NCBI RefSeq assembly: GCF_001556045.1
Contig: NZ_LSIC01000026.1
Span: 1 to 32,913 of the forward strand
DNA length: 32,913 nt
Source of the DNA: Bradyrhizobium sp. CCH5-F6
GTDB taxonomy: Bacteria; Pseudomonadota; Alphaproteobacteria; Rhizobiales; Xanthobacteraceae
Direction: 5' to 3'
The notes under the pieces were generated by a model. That model searched no databases and had not been told where the DNA came from. It saw nothing but the letters and a program-made list of their open reading frames with translations. Positions 16,775-24,393 of this stretch are shown here, piece by piece. Each line of letters opens with the position of its first letter. The first letter of the stretch is position 1. Both the position numbers and the translations under genes were made by a program.

Positions 16775-17088
16775 TCGACCGTGATCGAGGCCGACGCGGT
16801 TGTGGAATAGCCGTTGTCGCCGATCCATTCGAATTCGAACTTTCCGCTGTCCTTCGCGACCGTGAAGAACGACAAATACGGGTTCGCCGCGATCGCCGGA
16901 AACAGATCGGCGCGAAAGATTTCGGCACCATTGTAGCGGCAGGTGAAGCTCGTGATGATGTCGCGCGGCACCAGCTTGCCGTCGACGGTGTGACGGTAGC
17001 CGGTTTCCATGATGTGCGAGGTCAGCGCGCGGATCTCGATGATGTCGCCGCGTTTGGCCTTTGCCGGAACGTTGATGAGGGCGGCCAT
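16771..17088 (-). CDS. soxZ: Thiosulfate oxidation carrier complex protein SoxZ
   Basis: The protein has 105 residues, normal for SoxZ. This immunoglobulin-like partner of SoxY has no leader and is normally co-exported bound to SoxY. Recognisable features are the N-terminal KAKRGDIIEIRAL, HIMETGYRHT, then IPRDIIT-like VPRDIITSF, and the C-terminal WIGDNGYSTTASASITV. It overlaps soxY upstream (TGATG) and soxA downstream (ATGA), so all three are translationally coupled. Confidence 0.96.
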   Translation of the reverse strand: MAALINVPAKAKRGDIIEIRALTSHIMETGYRHTVDGKLVPRDIITSFTCRYNGAEIFRADLFPAIAANPYLSFFTVAKDSGKFEFEWIGDNGYSTTASASITVE

Positions 17089-17555
17089 CAGTTCGTCTCC
17101 TCGGTGCAGGCGGCCAGCGTCACGACGACGTCGGCGGCGACCTGCCAGAACGTGCCGTCGGAGAGATGCGCGATCGCGATCACCTTCTGGGTATCGGCGA
17201 GCCGAATCCGGGTCGAGACCTGAGCCCGGCCGGAGGCGGGACCCAGGTAGAAATTGCCGATGTTCGGCTGCGGGTTCTTTTCGTTGAAAACGTGGATGCT
17301 CTTGACGTGGTCATCGGCCGTCATTGGGCTTGCAACGCTCACCGTCATCGGCACCGTGTTGCCGTTCTCGACCAGCGGCGGAATGTCGAGCTTCACCCTG
17401 CCGGTACGAATCTGGGCTTCGCCGACGACGTTGCGGATCGCGGTGGTGAGCATCGCCGGTGTTGCTTCGATCGGCCGCACGGTGACGATCGGGATCGTGC
17501 CGGCGACCGTCACGCCTCCAGCGAGGCTCAGGAATTGTCGTCGCGTGGTTGGCAT
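17088..17555 (-). CDS. soxY: Thiosulfate oxidation carrier protein SoxY (atypical C-terminus)
   Basis: The 155-residue periplasmic carrier binds sulfur intermediates on a C-terminal cysteine arm. The start is ATG 17555, which gives a clean twin-arginine leader (TTRRQFLSLAGG, then a hydrophobic stretch) and lies four bases after the soxX stop. An upstream in-frame ATG at 17711 lies inside soxX. The body matches the family (RTGRVKLDIPPLVENGNTVPMTV, IHVFNEKNPQPNIGNFYLGP). The odd point is the end: TLAACTEETN, with the only mature cysteine at 150 flanked by Ala and followed by five residues. Classical SoxY ends GGCGG. The cysteine is kept, so function is probably kept, but the flexible glycines are missing. 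Confidence 0.93.
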   Translation of the reverse strand: MPTTRRQFLSLAGGVTVAGTIPIVTVRPIEATPAMLTTAIRNVVGEAQIRTGRVKLDIPPLVENGNTVPMTVSVASPMTADDHVKSIHVFNEKNPQPNIGNFYLGPASGRAQVSTRIRLADTQKVIAIAHLSDGTFWQVAADVVVTLAACTEETN

Positions 17556-17559
17556 GAAC

Positions 17560-18189
17560 CTAGTCCCGAAGCGTTGCAAGGAAAGCCACGATGTCCTCGA
17601 TCTCCGCAGCCGACAATATCGGCTTGCCGGCGAAGTTACGTCCGACGCGGACGAGGCCGTCAGTGCGATAATAGGAAGGCATGATGGTGTCCGGGTTGAA
17701 GCGCGAGGCATCGACCAGTCGAAGCCGCAACTGGCTCACCGACCACCGGTTCCCGGCGCCGGTGAGATCAGGCGCGAGATCGCCCTGGAACCGCGTTTCC
17801 GGAAATGGGCCGGAATGGCAGAGGATGCAGGTCGTGGTGCGCGCGAGCACCAGAGCGCGGCCGCGCGCGGCATCGCCCGGTGAGCCTGTGAGCGAGGCTG
17901 GAATGCCGTCGTTGACGATTGTGTAGGGCAAGAGTTCTTCGGCTTGAGCAGGTGAGGCGAAGGCGAGGCTCGCTACGATGACTGCCGCAATTGCAGATAT
18001 CGGATGGGGTGCATGATGCTGCCGCGAGTTCCACTTACCTCTCCCGTTTGCGGGAGAGGTCGGCGCATAGCGCCGGGTGAGGGCTCTTTCCTCTTGGGGG
18101 TTCTCGCGGGTGGAGACACTCTCTCCCCAACCCTCCCCCGCGGGCCGGGGAGGGGGCGCACCTTGTTCGTGGCGACAGCTTGGTCTCAT
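17560..18189 (-). CDS. soxX: Sulfur oxidation c-type cytochrome SoxX (start altered by a repeat)
   Basis: This monohaem partner of SoxA has haem motif CILCH (121-125), the likely axial Met170 in IMPSYY, and a C-terminal helix LSAAEIEDIVAFLATL. The frame from ATG 18189 encodes 209 residues, but residues of about 10-52 are a translation of the family A palindromic repeat. The Sec signal peptide (hydrophobic core about 63-78, AQA-EE cleavage) begins only after it. No other ATG, GTG or TTG occurs in frame before the signal peptide. An out-of-frame ATG at 18014 begins MHPIRYLQL and would join the signal peptide if one G were present near 17985-17989. So this is either an intact gene carrying an in-frame repeat or a leader-peptide frameshift. 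ATG 18189 lies three bases after the upstream stop codon, as expected in an operon. Confidence 0.85.
   Translation of the reverse strand: MRPSCRHEQGAPPPRPAGEGWGESVSTRENPQEERALTRRYAPTSPANGRGKWNSRQHHAPHPISAIAAVIVASLAFASPAQAEELLPYTIVNDGIPASLTGSPGDAARGRALVLARTTTCILCHSGPFPETRFQGDLAPDLTGAGNRWSVSQLRLRLVDASRFNPDTIMPSYYRTDGLVRVGRNFAGKPILSAAEIEDIVAFLATLRD
18033..18163. repeat. Palindromic repeat, family A (copy inside the soxX frame)
   Basis: It has the same layout as the copy at 3935-4085: CTCTCCCGTTTGCGGGAGAG, an inner GGCGCATAGCGCC hairpin, CTCTCCCCAACCCTCCCCCG and a G-rich closing arm. It lies between the soxX start codon and the soxX signal peptide, and it is open in the soxX frame. Confidence 0.85.
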
Positions 18190-18192
18190 GTG

Positions 18193-19464
18193 CTAGCCAA
18201 AGGTATCCGCCGTGATCATCTGAAGCCAGCGCTCGGCCTCGGCTGCCTCGCGGGCTCGCAATTCGGGCGGCGCATCGACCGGGCTGGTCGCGCCGCCCTC
18301 GACCTCGGCGAAGATGTCGCCCCTGGGCTGGTAGTTGCCGGCGAGCGAGAAGCCGTAGCCGGGTGCGACGGTGCTGTAGCAGACCCCTGTGAGTCGTGGC
18401 GCCTCCGGTGTGCGACCCGCGAGCAGGCTGACGATCGCGGCGGCGCCGGCCTTGCCCTGCGCGCTTGCAGCGGAGGCCGATTTTGGGATGCCGCCGCCAA
18501 GGCAGGCGTCGCCGATGACGTGGATGTTCGGGACGAGTTTCGACTCGAACGTGACAGGATCGATCGGGCACCAGCCGGTGGCATCCGCAACACCCGCGAG
18601 CCCGGCGATGCGGCCGGCGCGTTGCGGTGGGATGACGTTGGCGACATCAGGGGTGTAGTTGCCGAATTCGGTGACGATGGTCTTGGTCGCGGCATCGATT
18701 GAGGTGACGCGGCCGCCTTGCGACAGTGCGACGCGTTCGACCATGTCGCCGTAGAGCTCTTTCCATGCCTGTTCGAACAGCCGCTGCAGGGAGAAGGTGT
18801 CCTTGGCATCGAGGATCAGAACTTTCGAGCGCGGCTTCTTCGTCTTCAGGTAATGCGCGATCAGGCCTGCGCGCTCGTAAGGCGCGGGCGGGCAACGAGA
18901 GGGATTGGCCGGGATTGCAATGGCGACGGTGCCGCCATCCGCCATCGCTTCGAGTTGCCTGCGCAGCAAAAGCGTTTGCGCGCCGGCCTTCCAGGCGTGC
19001 GGCATCGTCTCCGATGCGGCCTCGTCGTAGCCGGGCAGGGCTTCGAGATGGAAGTCGATGCCGGGCGAGAGCACGAGCCGGTCATAGCCAAACGCGGTGC
19101 CATCGCCCGTGGTCACACGACGCTTTTGCGCGTCGATGGCCGTTGCAGCCTGGGCGACGACGGTGATTCCGGCGGCGGCGAGCTTGTCGTAGCCGAACTG
19201 CTGCGCCTCGATCTCGCGCAGGCCTGCGATCACCTCGTTGCTGAAGGGGCAGGAGATGTAGGTCTTGTCCGGCTCGATCAGGGTGACCTGCAATCTTGCG
19301 TCGGCGCGTTTGAGCGCACGGGCGCAAGCCGCGCCGCCAAAGCCGCCGCCGACCACGACGACGCGGCCCGCCGATTGCGCGCGCAGGATCGAAGGTGCGG
19401 CGAGCGATGTGGCCGCGACGGCGATGCCGAGGACGGCATTCCGCCGTGTCACCGGCGCATTCAT
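18193..19464 (-). CDS. Flavocytochrome c sulfide dehydrogenase flavoprotein (FccB/SoxF)
   Basis: This FAD-dependent sulfide dehydrogenase subunit oxidises sulfide in the periplasm and passes electrons to a cytochrome. From ATG 19464 it has 423 residues: a Tat leader (PVTRRNAVLGIAVAATS), the FAD motif VVVGGGFGGA at about 36-45, and the two redox cysteines of the family, Cys72 (ISCPFSN) and Cys299 (GWCPIDP). The FAD-binding GDACLGGGIPKSASAA follows. Longer starts (19500, 19527, 19554) exist; the last two fall within a repeat, and all would put residues before the Tat motif. No separate FccA cytochrome is in the window. soxX follows by three bases, so it may supply cytochrome or simply share the operon. 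Confidence 0.9.
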   Translation of the reverse strand: MNAPVTRRNAVLGIAVAATSLAAPSILRAQSAGRVVVVGGGFGGAACARALKRADARLQVTLIEPDKTYISCPFSNEVIAGLREIEAQQFGYDKLAAAGITVVAQAATAIDAQKRRVTTGDGTAFGYDRLVLSPGIDFHLEALPGYDEAASETMPHAWKAGAQTLLLRRQLEAMADGGTVAIAIPANPSRCPPAPYERAGLIAHYLKTKKPRSKVLILDAKDTFSLQRLFEQAWKELYGDMVERVALSQGGRVTSIDAATKTIVTEFGNYTPDVANVIPPQRAGRIAGLAGVADATGWCPIDPVTFESKLVPNIHVIGDACLGGGIPKSASAASAQGKAGAAAIVSLLAGRTPEAPRLTGVCYSTVAPGYGFSLAGNYQPRGDIFAEVEGGATSPVDAPPELRAREAAEAERWLQMITADTFG

Positions 19465-19518
19465 GAGGGCTTGTCCGGAAAATGCTGCGGCGGCCGGCAT
19501 GGCCGCCGCGAGTCGTTG

Positions 19519-19592
19519 TTTGAGCATGATCTTTTCCGGAAAACCGCTTCGCACTTTGCGCTAGCGCGGCCCTTCGGGTCCGGATCATGCTT
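19519..19592. repeat. Palindromic repeat, family D
   Basis: AGCATGATCTTTTCCGGA (19523-19540) faces TCCGGATCATGCT (19579-19591), with an inner GGCCCTTCGGGTCC-like loop. This is the very common GATCATGCT repeat of Bradyrhizobium-type genomes. It begins at the stop codon of the molybdenum subunit gene and reaches into the possible longer N-terminus of the FccB gene. A truncated relative (AAGCATGA) occurs near 32763. Confidence 0.85.
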
Positions 19593-21778
19593 TACGCGAA
19601 GGTGATGTTCTGGTCCCGCAGCGGCACCGAGCGGATGCGCTTGCCGGTCGCGGCGAAGTACGCATTGAGCACGGCCGGCGCCGCGACGCCGATGGTCGGC
19701 TCGCCGACGCCGCCCCAGAACCCGCCGCTCGGCACCATCACCGATTCCACCTTCGGCATCTCGTTGATGCGCATCGAGTTGTAGGTGTCGAAGTTGGTCT
19801 GCTCGATCTTGCCGTCCTTGACGGTGCAGCCGCCATAGAACAGCGCGGAGAGGCCATAGACGAAAGAGCCCGCGATCTGCCGCTCCACCTGCGCCGGATT
19901 GACGATGTAGCCGGGATCGGTGGAGGCGACGATGCGATGCACCTTGATCTTGCTGCCGTCGGTCACCGAGATCTCGGCGGCGCCGGCGACATAGCTGCCG
20001 TAGCCCATGACCTGCGCGATGCCGCGATAGACGCCCTGCGGCGGCGGCGTGTCCCAGCCGATCTTCTCGGCCACGGCATTGAGCACGGCGAGGTGCTTGG
20101 GGTGATTGCCCATCAGCTTGCGACGGAATTCGAGCGGGTCCTGGCCTGCTGCCTGGGCCAGCTCGTCCATGAAGCATTCCATGTAGATCGCATTGTGATT
20201 GACGTTGACGCCGCGCCAGAAGCCCGGCGGAACGTGCGGGTTGCGCATCGCATGCTCGATCAACAGGTTCGGCACCGAATAGCCGAACGCGGCGTCTCCG
20301 GACTGGGCGACGCCCTGGAATGCGGCGGGATCCATGCCGTTCTGCAGCGCGTCAGGACGAAGCGAGAACAGGATCGATTGCCCCGACAGGCGGTAGTGCA
20401 GCGCGACCAGATTGTTGTTGGCGTCGAACGCGCCGGTCATCTTACATTGGGTGATCGGGTGATACCGGCCATGCGCCATGTCCTCTTCGCGCGACCACAA
20501 CAGCTTGATCGGCGTGCCCGGCATCTGCTTGGCGATCACGACGGCCTGACGGACGTAGTCGGTCTGGCCGCGCCGGCCGAAGCCGCCGCCCGGCATCACC
20601 TTGTGCACGTCGCACTTCTCGGCCGGCAGGCCGGAGGCCTCCAGCACTGCAGCAAAGGCTGCTTCGCCATTCTGCGTACCGCACCAGACCTCGCATTTGT
20701 CCGCCGTATAGAGCGCGGTGGCGTTCATCGGCTCCATGGTGGCGTGGTTCTGGTAGGGATAGCTGTAGACGGCCTCGATCTTCTTGGCGGCGCTGGCAAT
20801 CGCCGCCTTCGCATCGCCGTTCTTGTTGCCGACATAGGCTGGCTGCGCGTCGTTGAGTCCCTCGGCCAGCCACTTCGCAATCGACTCGCTGGAGACCTTG
20901 GCGTTCTCACCCTCGTCCCAGACGATCGGCAGAGCCTCAAGTGCGATCTTGGCGTGCCACCACGTATCGGCGACGACAGCGACTGCGGTATCGCCGACCT
21001 TGACCACCTTCTTGACGCCTTTCATGCCGGCGATCTTGGCTTCGTCGAAGCTTTTCAACTTGCCGCCGAACACCGGGCAGTCCTTGATCGCTGCGTTCAG
21101 CATGCCCGGCAGCTTGACATCGGCGCCGTAGATCATGGCGCCGGTGGTCTTGTCGACGGTGTCGAGCCGCTTCACGCCTTTGCCGATCAGCTTCCAGTCC
21201 TTCGGATCCTTCAGCTTGACGTCCACCGGCGGCGTCAGCTTGGCTGCGGCCTCGGCGACCTTGCCGTAGGTCGTGGTCCGGCCCGAGGGCGTATGGGTGA
21301 TGACGCTGTTGGACACCGTGCACTCGGAGGCCGGCACTTTCCACGCATCGGCGGCGGCCTGGATCAGCATCACACGTGCGGTCGCGCCGCCCTTGCGGAC
21401 ATAGTCCTGCGACGAACGGATGCCGCGGCTGCCGCCGGTCGAGAAATCGCCCCAGACGCGCTTGCGGGCGACGCTCTGGCCCGGGGTCGGGTATTCGGTC
21501 GTCACCTTGGTCCAGTCGCATTCGAGCTCCTCGGCGACGAGCTGGGCGAGCCCGGTCAGCGAGCCCTGGCCCATCTCCGAGCGGGCGATGCGGATCACGA
21601 CAGTGTCATCGGGCCTGACCACGACCCAGGCGCCGATCTCGGGCGAGCCGTCGGCGGCGCGGACCACGGCGGGGCCGCCGAAGGGAATGTCGAAGCCGAT
21701 TGCAAGGCCAGCGCCGACGGCGGCGCTGCCGATGACGAAGGCACGACGGTTCATCTTGGGAGAGACGTGCTTGTTCAT
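19592..21778 (-). CDS. Molybdopterin-binding subunit of a xanthine dehydrogenase family enzyme (IorB-like)
   Basis: The 728-residue protein is the large catalytic subunit of a molybdenum hydroxylase of the isoquinoline 1-oxidoreductase type. It has a twin-arginine leader near residue 10 (KMNRRAFVIGS), so the enzyme is periplasmic, unlike cytosolic xanthine dehydrogenase. Family marks include ARSEMGQGSLTGLAQLVAEE, WRGVNVNHNAIYMECFMDELA, KVMPGGGFGRRG and the C-terminal GVGEPTIGVAAPAV with a candidate catalytic Glu. ATG 21778 has AGGAG at ideal spacing; the reading frame upstream of it overlaps the partner gene out of frame. It is 11 bases after the [2Fe-2S] subunit gene. There is no FAD subunit, as usual for this type, so electrons go to a cytochrome. 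The substrate (an N-heterocycle or aldehyde) is unknown. Confidence 0.92.
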   Translation of the reverse strand: MNKHVSPKMNRRAFVIGSAAVGAGLAIGFDIPFGGPAVVRAADGSPEIGAWVVVRPDDTVVIRIARSEMGQGSLTGLAQLVAEELECDWTKVTTEYPTPGQSVARKRVWGDFSTGGSRGIRSSQDYVRKGGATARVMLIQAAADAWKVPASECTVSNSVITHTPSGRTTTYGKVAEAAAKLTPPVDVKLKDPKDWKLIGKGVKRLDTVDKTTGAMIYGADVKLPGMLNAAIKDCPVFGGKLKSFDEAKIAGMKGVKKVVKVGDTAVAVVADTWWHAKIALEALPIVWDEGENAKVSSESIAKWLAEGLNDAQPAYVGNKNGDAKAAIASAAKKIEAVYSYPYQNHATMEPMNATALYTADKCEVWCGTQNGEAAFAAVLEASGLPAEKCDVHKVMPGGGFGRRGQTDYVRQAVVIAKQMPGTPIKLLWSREEDMAHGRYHPITQCKMTGAFDANNNLVALHYRLSGQSILFSLRPDALQNGMDPAAFQGVAQSGDAAFGYSVPNLLIEHAMRNPHVPPGFWRGVNVNHNAIYMECFMDELAQAAGQDPLEFRRKLMGNHPKHLAVLNAVAEKIGWDTPPPQGVYRGIAQVMGYGSYVAGAAEISVTDGSKIKVHRIVASTDPGYIVNPAQVERQIAGSFVYGLSALFYGGCTVKDGKIEQTNFDTYNSMRINEMPKVESVMVPSGGFWGGVGEPTIGVAAPAVLNAYFAATGKRIRSVPLRDQNITFA

Positions 21779-21789
21779 GTGGCGGCTCC

Positions 21790-22239
21790 TTACGCGCTTG
21801 CGATCGTGTGGATCGCCTCGCGCACCTGCTGGAAGGTGCCGCAGCGGCAGATGTTGGTGATGGCCTCGTCGATGTCGGCGTCGGTCGGCTTGGGCTTCTC
21901 GTTCAGCAGCGCCGCCACCGCCATGATCATGCCGCTCTGGCAATAGCCGCATTGCGGCACGTCCTGGGCGATCCAGGCTTCCTGCACCTTGTGCAGCGAA
22001 TCCGCGGACGCGAGCCCCTCGATCGTGGTGATCCTCTTGCCCTCGGCCTCGCTGACCGAGACCCCGCATGAGCGCATCGCCACGCCGTCGATGTGAACCG
22101 TGCAGGCGCCGCATTGTGCGATGCCGCAGCCATATTTGGTGCCGGTCAGGCCGGCATTCTCGCGGATTGCCCAGAGCAGCGGCGTATCCGGCTCGACGTC
22201 AAGGGTGAAGTTTTTTCCGTTGATTGTTAGGTTTGCCAT
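21790..22239 (-). CDS. [2Fe-2S]-binding subunit of the molybdenum hydroxylase (IorA-like)
   Basis: The 149-residue small subunit carries two [2Fe-2S] clusters. The N-terminal plant-ferredoxin-like site is [16 protein letters not shown] with a later Cys (RSC). The C-terminal four-helix site is CGYCQSGM and NICRCGT. There is no leader; this subunit is normally carried across the membrane with the Tat-dependent large subunit. It is the first gene of the minus-strand run that continues through the large subunit, FccB and soxXYZA. Upstream at 22252-22262 lies ATTGG-C-CCAAT, a small perfect dyad that might be a regulator site. Confidence 0.94.
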   Translation of the reverse strand: MANLTINGKNFTLDVEPDTPLLWAIRENAGLTGTKYGCGIAQCGACTVHIDGVAMRSCGVSVSEAEGKRITTIEGLASADSLHKVQEAWIAQDVPQCGYCQSGMIMAVAALLNEKPKPTDADIDEAITNICRCGTFQQVREAIHTIASA

Positions 22240-22568
22240 CGCAAGTCCCCTGATTGGCCCAATCTCCGATTGAACTCAGGGGCGCAATGTGTCCGGCAAG
22301 CTGGAACTGTTCAAATCAACAGTCCGCGGGTTGAGCGGGATGCAAGACCCTGCGGCGGCTTGAGTATGGACCGCGGCGTTGTTTTGGCTCATCCCTTCGC
22401 TATTGATTCGGCTTGACGCCTCTCCATGGGCGCCAATCCGTGGCTTCAGGCGACGTCCGGCCGGAAATGACCGGTTCCCGACCGGTCGCCGCGGCGACAG
22501 TTTGTCCCTTTTGCCGGGATGCAAGACGCGGGCGCTTTGATACACTGCGCCGACGCAGAAGGAGTTCC
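22240..22568. other. Divergent promoter region between iorA-like and radical SAM genes
   Basis: These 329 bases should hold promoters in both directions. I see an 11-base dyad ATTGGCCCAAT at 22252-22262 and a GGAACTGTTC...AACAGTCC inverted motif near 22303-22323. GGGATGCAAGAC occurs twice (about 22337 and 22516). No strong -35/-10 pair or general-stress EcfG motif (GGAAC-N16-CGTT) was found. An in-frame extension of the radical SAM gene back to 22413 has no family-like sequence. Confidence 0.5.
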
Positions 22569-24188
22569 ATGAACGTGCCGAGTCCTTGCAACGTACTGAT
22601 GCTCTATCCGCTGTTCTCGGCAGAGTCCTTCTGGAGCTTTGGCGAATCCTGCAAAGTGATGGGCGTCAAGCGCCCTGCCGCCCCCTTGGGGCTGATCACC
22701 GTTGCCGCGATGTTGCCCGAGAGCTGGACGGTCCGGCTGATCGATTGCAACACGGCGCCGCTTGGCGACGACGATCTCGCCTGGGCCGACGTCGTCTTCA
22801 CCGGCGGAATGATGCCGCAGCAGGCCGACACGCTGCGACTGATCGAGCTCTGCCGCGCGGCTGGCAAGCCGGTGGTGGTCGGCGGTCCCGATCCCACGTC
22901 GAGCCCCCACATCTATGAGCGGGCCGACTTCCGGGTGCTCGGCGAGGCCGAGAGCATCATCGACGAATTCATCGCCGCCTGGGAAAGTGGCGCGCGATCC
23001 GGCGTCTTCACCGCGCCGAAATTCCAGGCCGACGTCACCAAGACGCCTGTGCCGCGTTTCGACCTGCTCAAGTTCGAGGACTATCTCTATCTCGGTGTGC
23101 AGTATTCGCGCGGTTGCCCCTTCACCTGCGAGTTCTGCGACATCATCGAGCTCTACGGGCGCGTGCCGCGGACCAAGACCGTCGAGCAGATGTTCGTCGA
23201 GCTCGAGACGCTCTACCAGATGGGCTATCGCGGCCATCTCGACTTCGTCGACGACAATTTCATCGGCAACAAGAAGTCGCTGCGGCAGTTCCTGCCCCGG
23301 CTCGCCGAATGGCAGCGCACCCACGGCTATCCCTTCGAATTCTCCACGGAAGCCTCGGTCAACCTCGCCGACGATCCGGAGCTGCTGGAGCTGATGGGGC
23401 AGGCCAATTTCTTCGGCATCTTCGTCGGCATCGAAAGTCCGGACCCGGCGACGCTGGTCGCGATGCGGAAGAAGCAGAACACGCGGCGCAACATCGCCGA
23501 GAGCATCCACAAGATCTACGCCGCCGGCATTCTGGTCACCGCCGGTTTCATCGTCGGCTTCGACAACGAGAAGGTCTCGATGGCGGACGCCATGATCGAC
23601 TTCATCGAGGAGGCGGCGATTCCCGTCAGCATGGTCGGACTGCTCTATGCCTTGCCGAACACGCAGCTGACGCGCCGCCTGGAGCGCGAGGGCCGCCTTC
23701 ACCCGGGCCACGACGTGGCGCCGACCATCGGCGCCGATCAATGCACGGCCGGGATCAATTTCGATCCGGTGCGCCCGCTGCGCGATATCCTGATGGACTA
23801 CAAGCGCGTGCTGGAGCACGTCTACAGCCCGGCGGCCTATGCCGGACGCGTCGACCGGCTGATGACGCTGCTCGACCGCTCGCGGCAGCGCCACGAGCTC
23901 GCGGAAGGGGACATCCGCGCCAAGCTCGGCGCCATGGAGACCGTGCACCGCGTGGTGTCCGCGCTTCCCGAAGCACGCGGTCCGCTGTGGCAGACCTTCA
24001 TGAACTGCGCCAAGCGCGACACGTCGTCGGCGCGCATTGCCGTGCAGATGATCGCGGCCTATGCGCATCTCGGACCGTTCTCGCGCAAGGTGATCGCTGC
24101 CATCGATGAGCGCCTGGCCGCGCTGGACGGGCACATGCCCAATCCCGTCGTGGCTGCGGACGCGACCGAGGTTCGACATCTGGCCTGA
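22569..24188 (+). CDS. B12-binding radical SAM protein, HpnP-like (hopanoid C-2 methylase family)
   Basis: The protein has 539 residues. An N-terminal cobalamin-binding-type domain (about 8-145, with APLGLITVAAMLP and VVVGGPDPTSSP) is followed by a radical SAM core with the cluster motif Cys183-Cys187-Cys190 (RGCPFTCEFCDIIELYGR). A C-terminal DUF4070-like region of about 200 residues follows. The pattern matches HpnP, which methylates hopanoids at C-2 in rhizobia, though paralogues with other targets share it and a true HpnP call needs a tree. ATG 22569 is supported by AAGGAG five bases upstream. No other hopanoid genes are in the window. It is divergent from the molybdenum hydroxylase operon. 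Confidence 0.85.
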   Translation: MNVPSPCNVLMLYPLFSAESFWSFGESCKVMGVKRPAAPLGLITVAAMLPESWTVRLIDCNTAPLGDDDLAWADVVFTGGMMPQQADTLRLIELCRAAGKPVVVGGPDPTSSPHIYERADFRVLGEAESIIDEFIAAWESGARSGVFTAPKFQADVTKTPVPRFDLLKFEDYLYLGVQYSRGCPFTCEFCDIIELYGRVPRTKTVEQMFVELETLYQMGYRGHLDFVDDNFIGNKKSLRQFLPRLAEWQRTHGYPFEFSTEASVNLADDPELLELMGQANFFGIFVGIESPDPATLVAMRKKQNTRRNIAESIHKIYAAGILVTAGFIVGFDNEKVSMADAMIDFIEEAAIPVSMVGLLYALPNTQLTRRLEREGRLHPGHDVAPTIGADQCTAGINFDPVRPLRDILMDYKRVLEHVYSPAAYAGRVDRLMTLLDRSRQRHELAEGDIRAKLGAMETVHRVVSALPEARGPLWQTFMNCAKRDTSSARIAVQMIAAYAHLGPFSRKVIAAIDERLAALDGHMPNPVVAADATEVRHLA

Positions 24189-24393
24189 TATCCGGAGCGC
24201 CCATGGGAGGCCGCGGAGCGCTTTGATGCGCCGCGGGGCAGGCCTTCCGGCAATCAAAGTGGCTGTCATGTGTGAGATCCCGGCTTGACAGCCGAACAAC
24301 CTCAAGCTGATCGTCATCAGGACGACACCGGCACCACCATGATTAAGGTGCGCGGCCGCGTCATTGCCGGATTGGCGTTAGCGGGGTTGAGCC

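Noticed and set aside
19937..21946. Plus-strand open frame of 669 codons
   Set aside because: It is antisense to the molybdenum subunit, whose protein is clearly the real product.
22303..22330. EcfG general-stress promoter (GGAAC...CGTT) for the HpnP-like gene
   Set aside because: GGAAC is present but no CGTT lies at the right distance.
22413..22568. Upstream in-frame extension of the radical SAM protein
   Set aside because: The extra 52 residues are unlike the family, and ATG 22569 has a strong AAGGAG site.
24285..24313. Promoter for the PLA2-like gene with perfect TTGACA
   Set aside because: At 16-18 base spacing there is no acceptable -10 hexamer, so only the -35 is noted.
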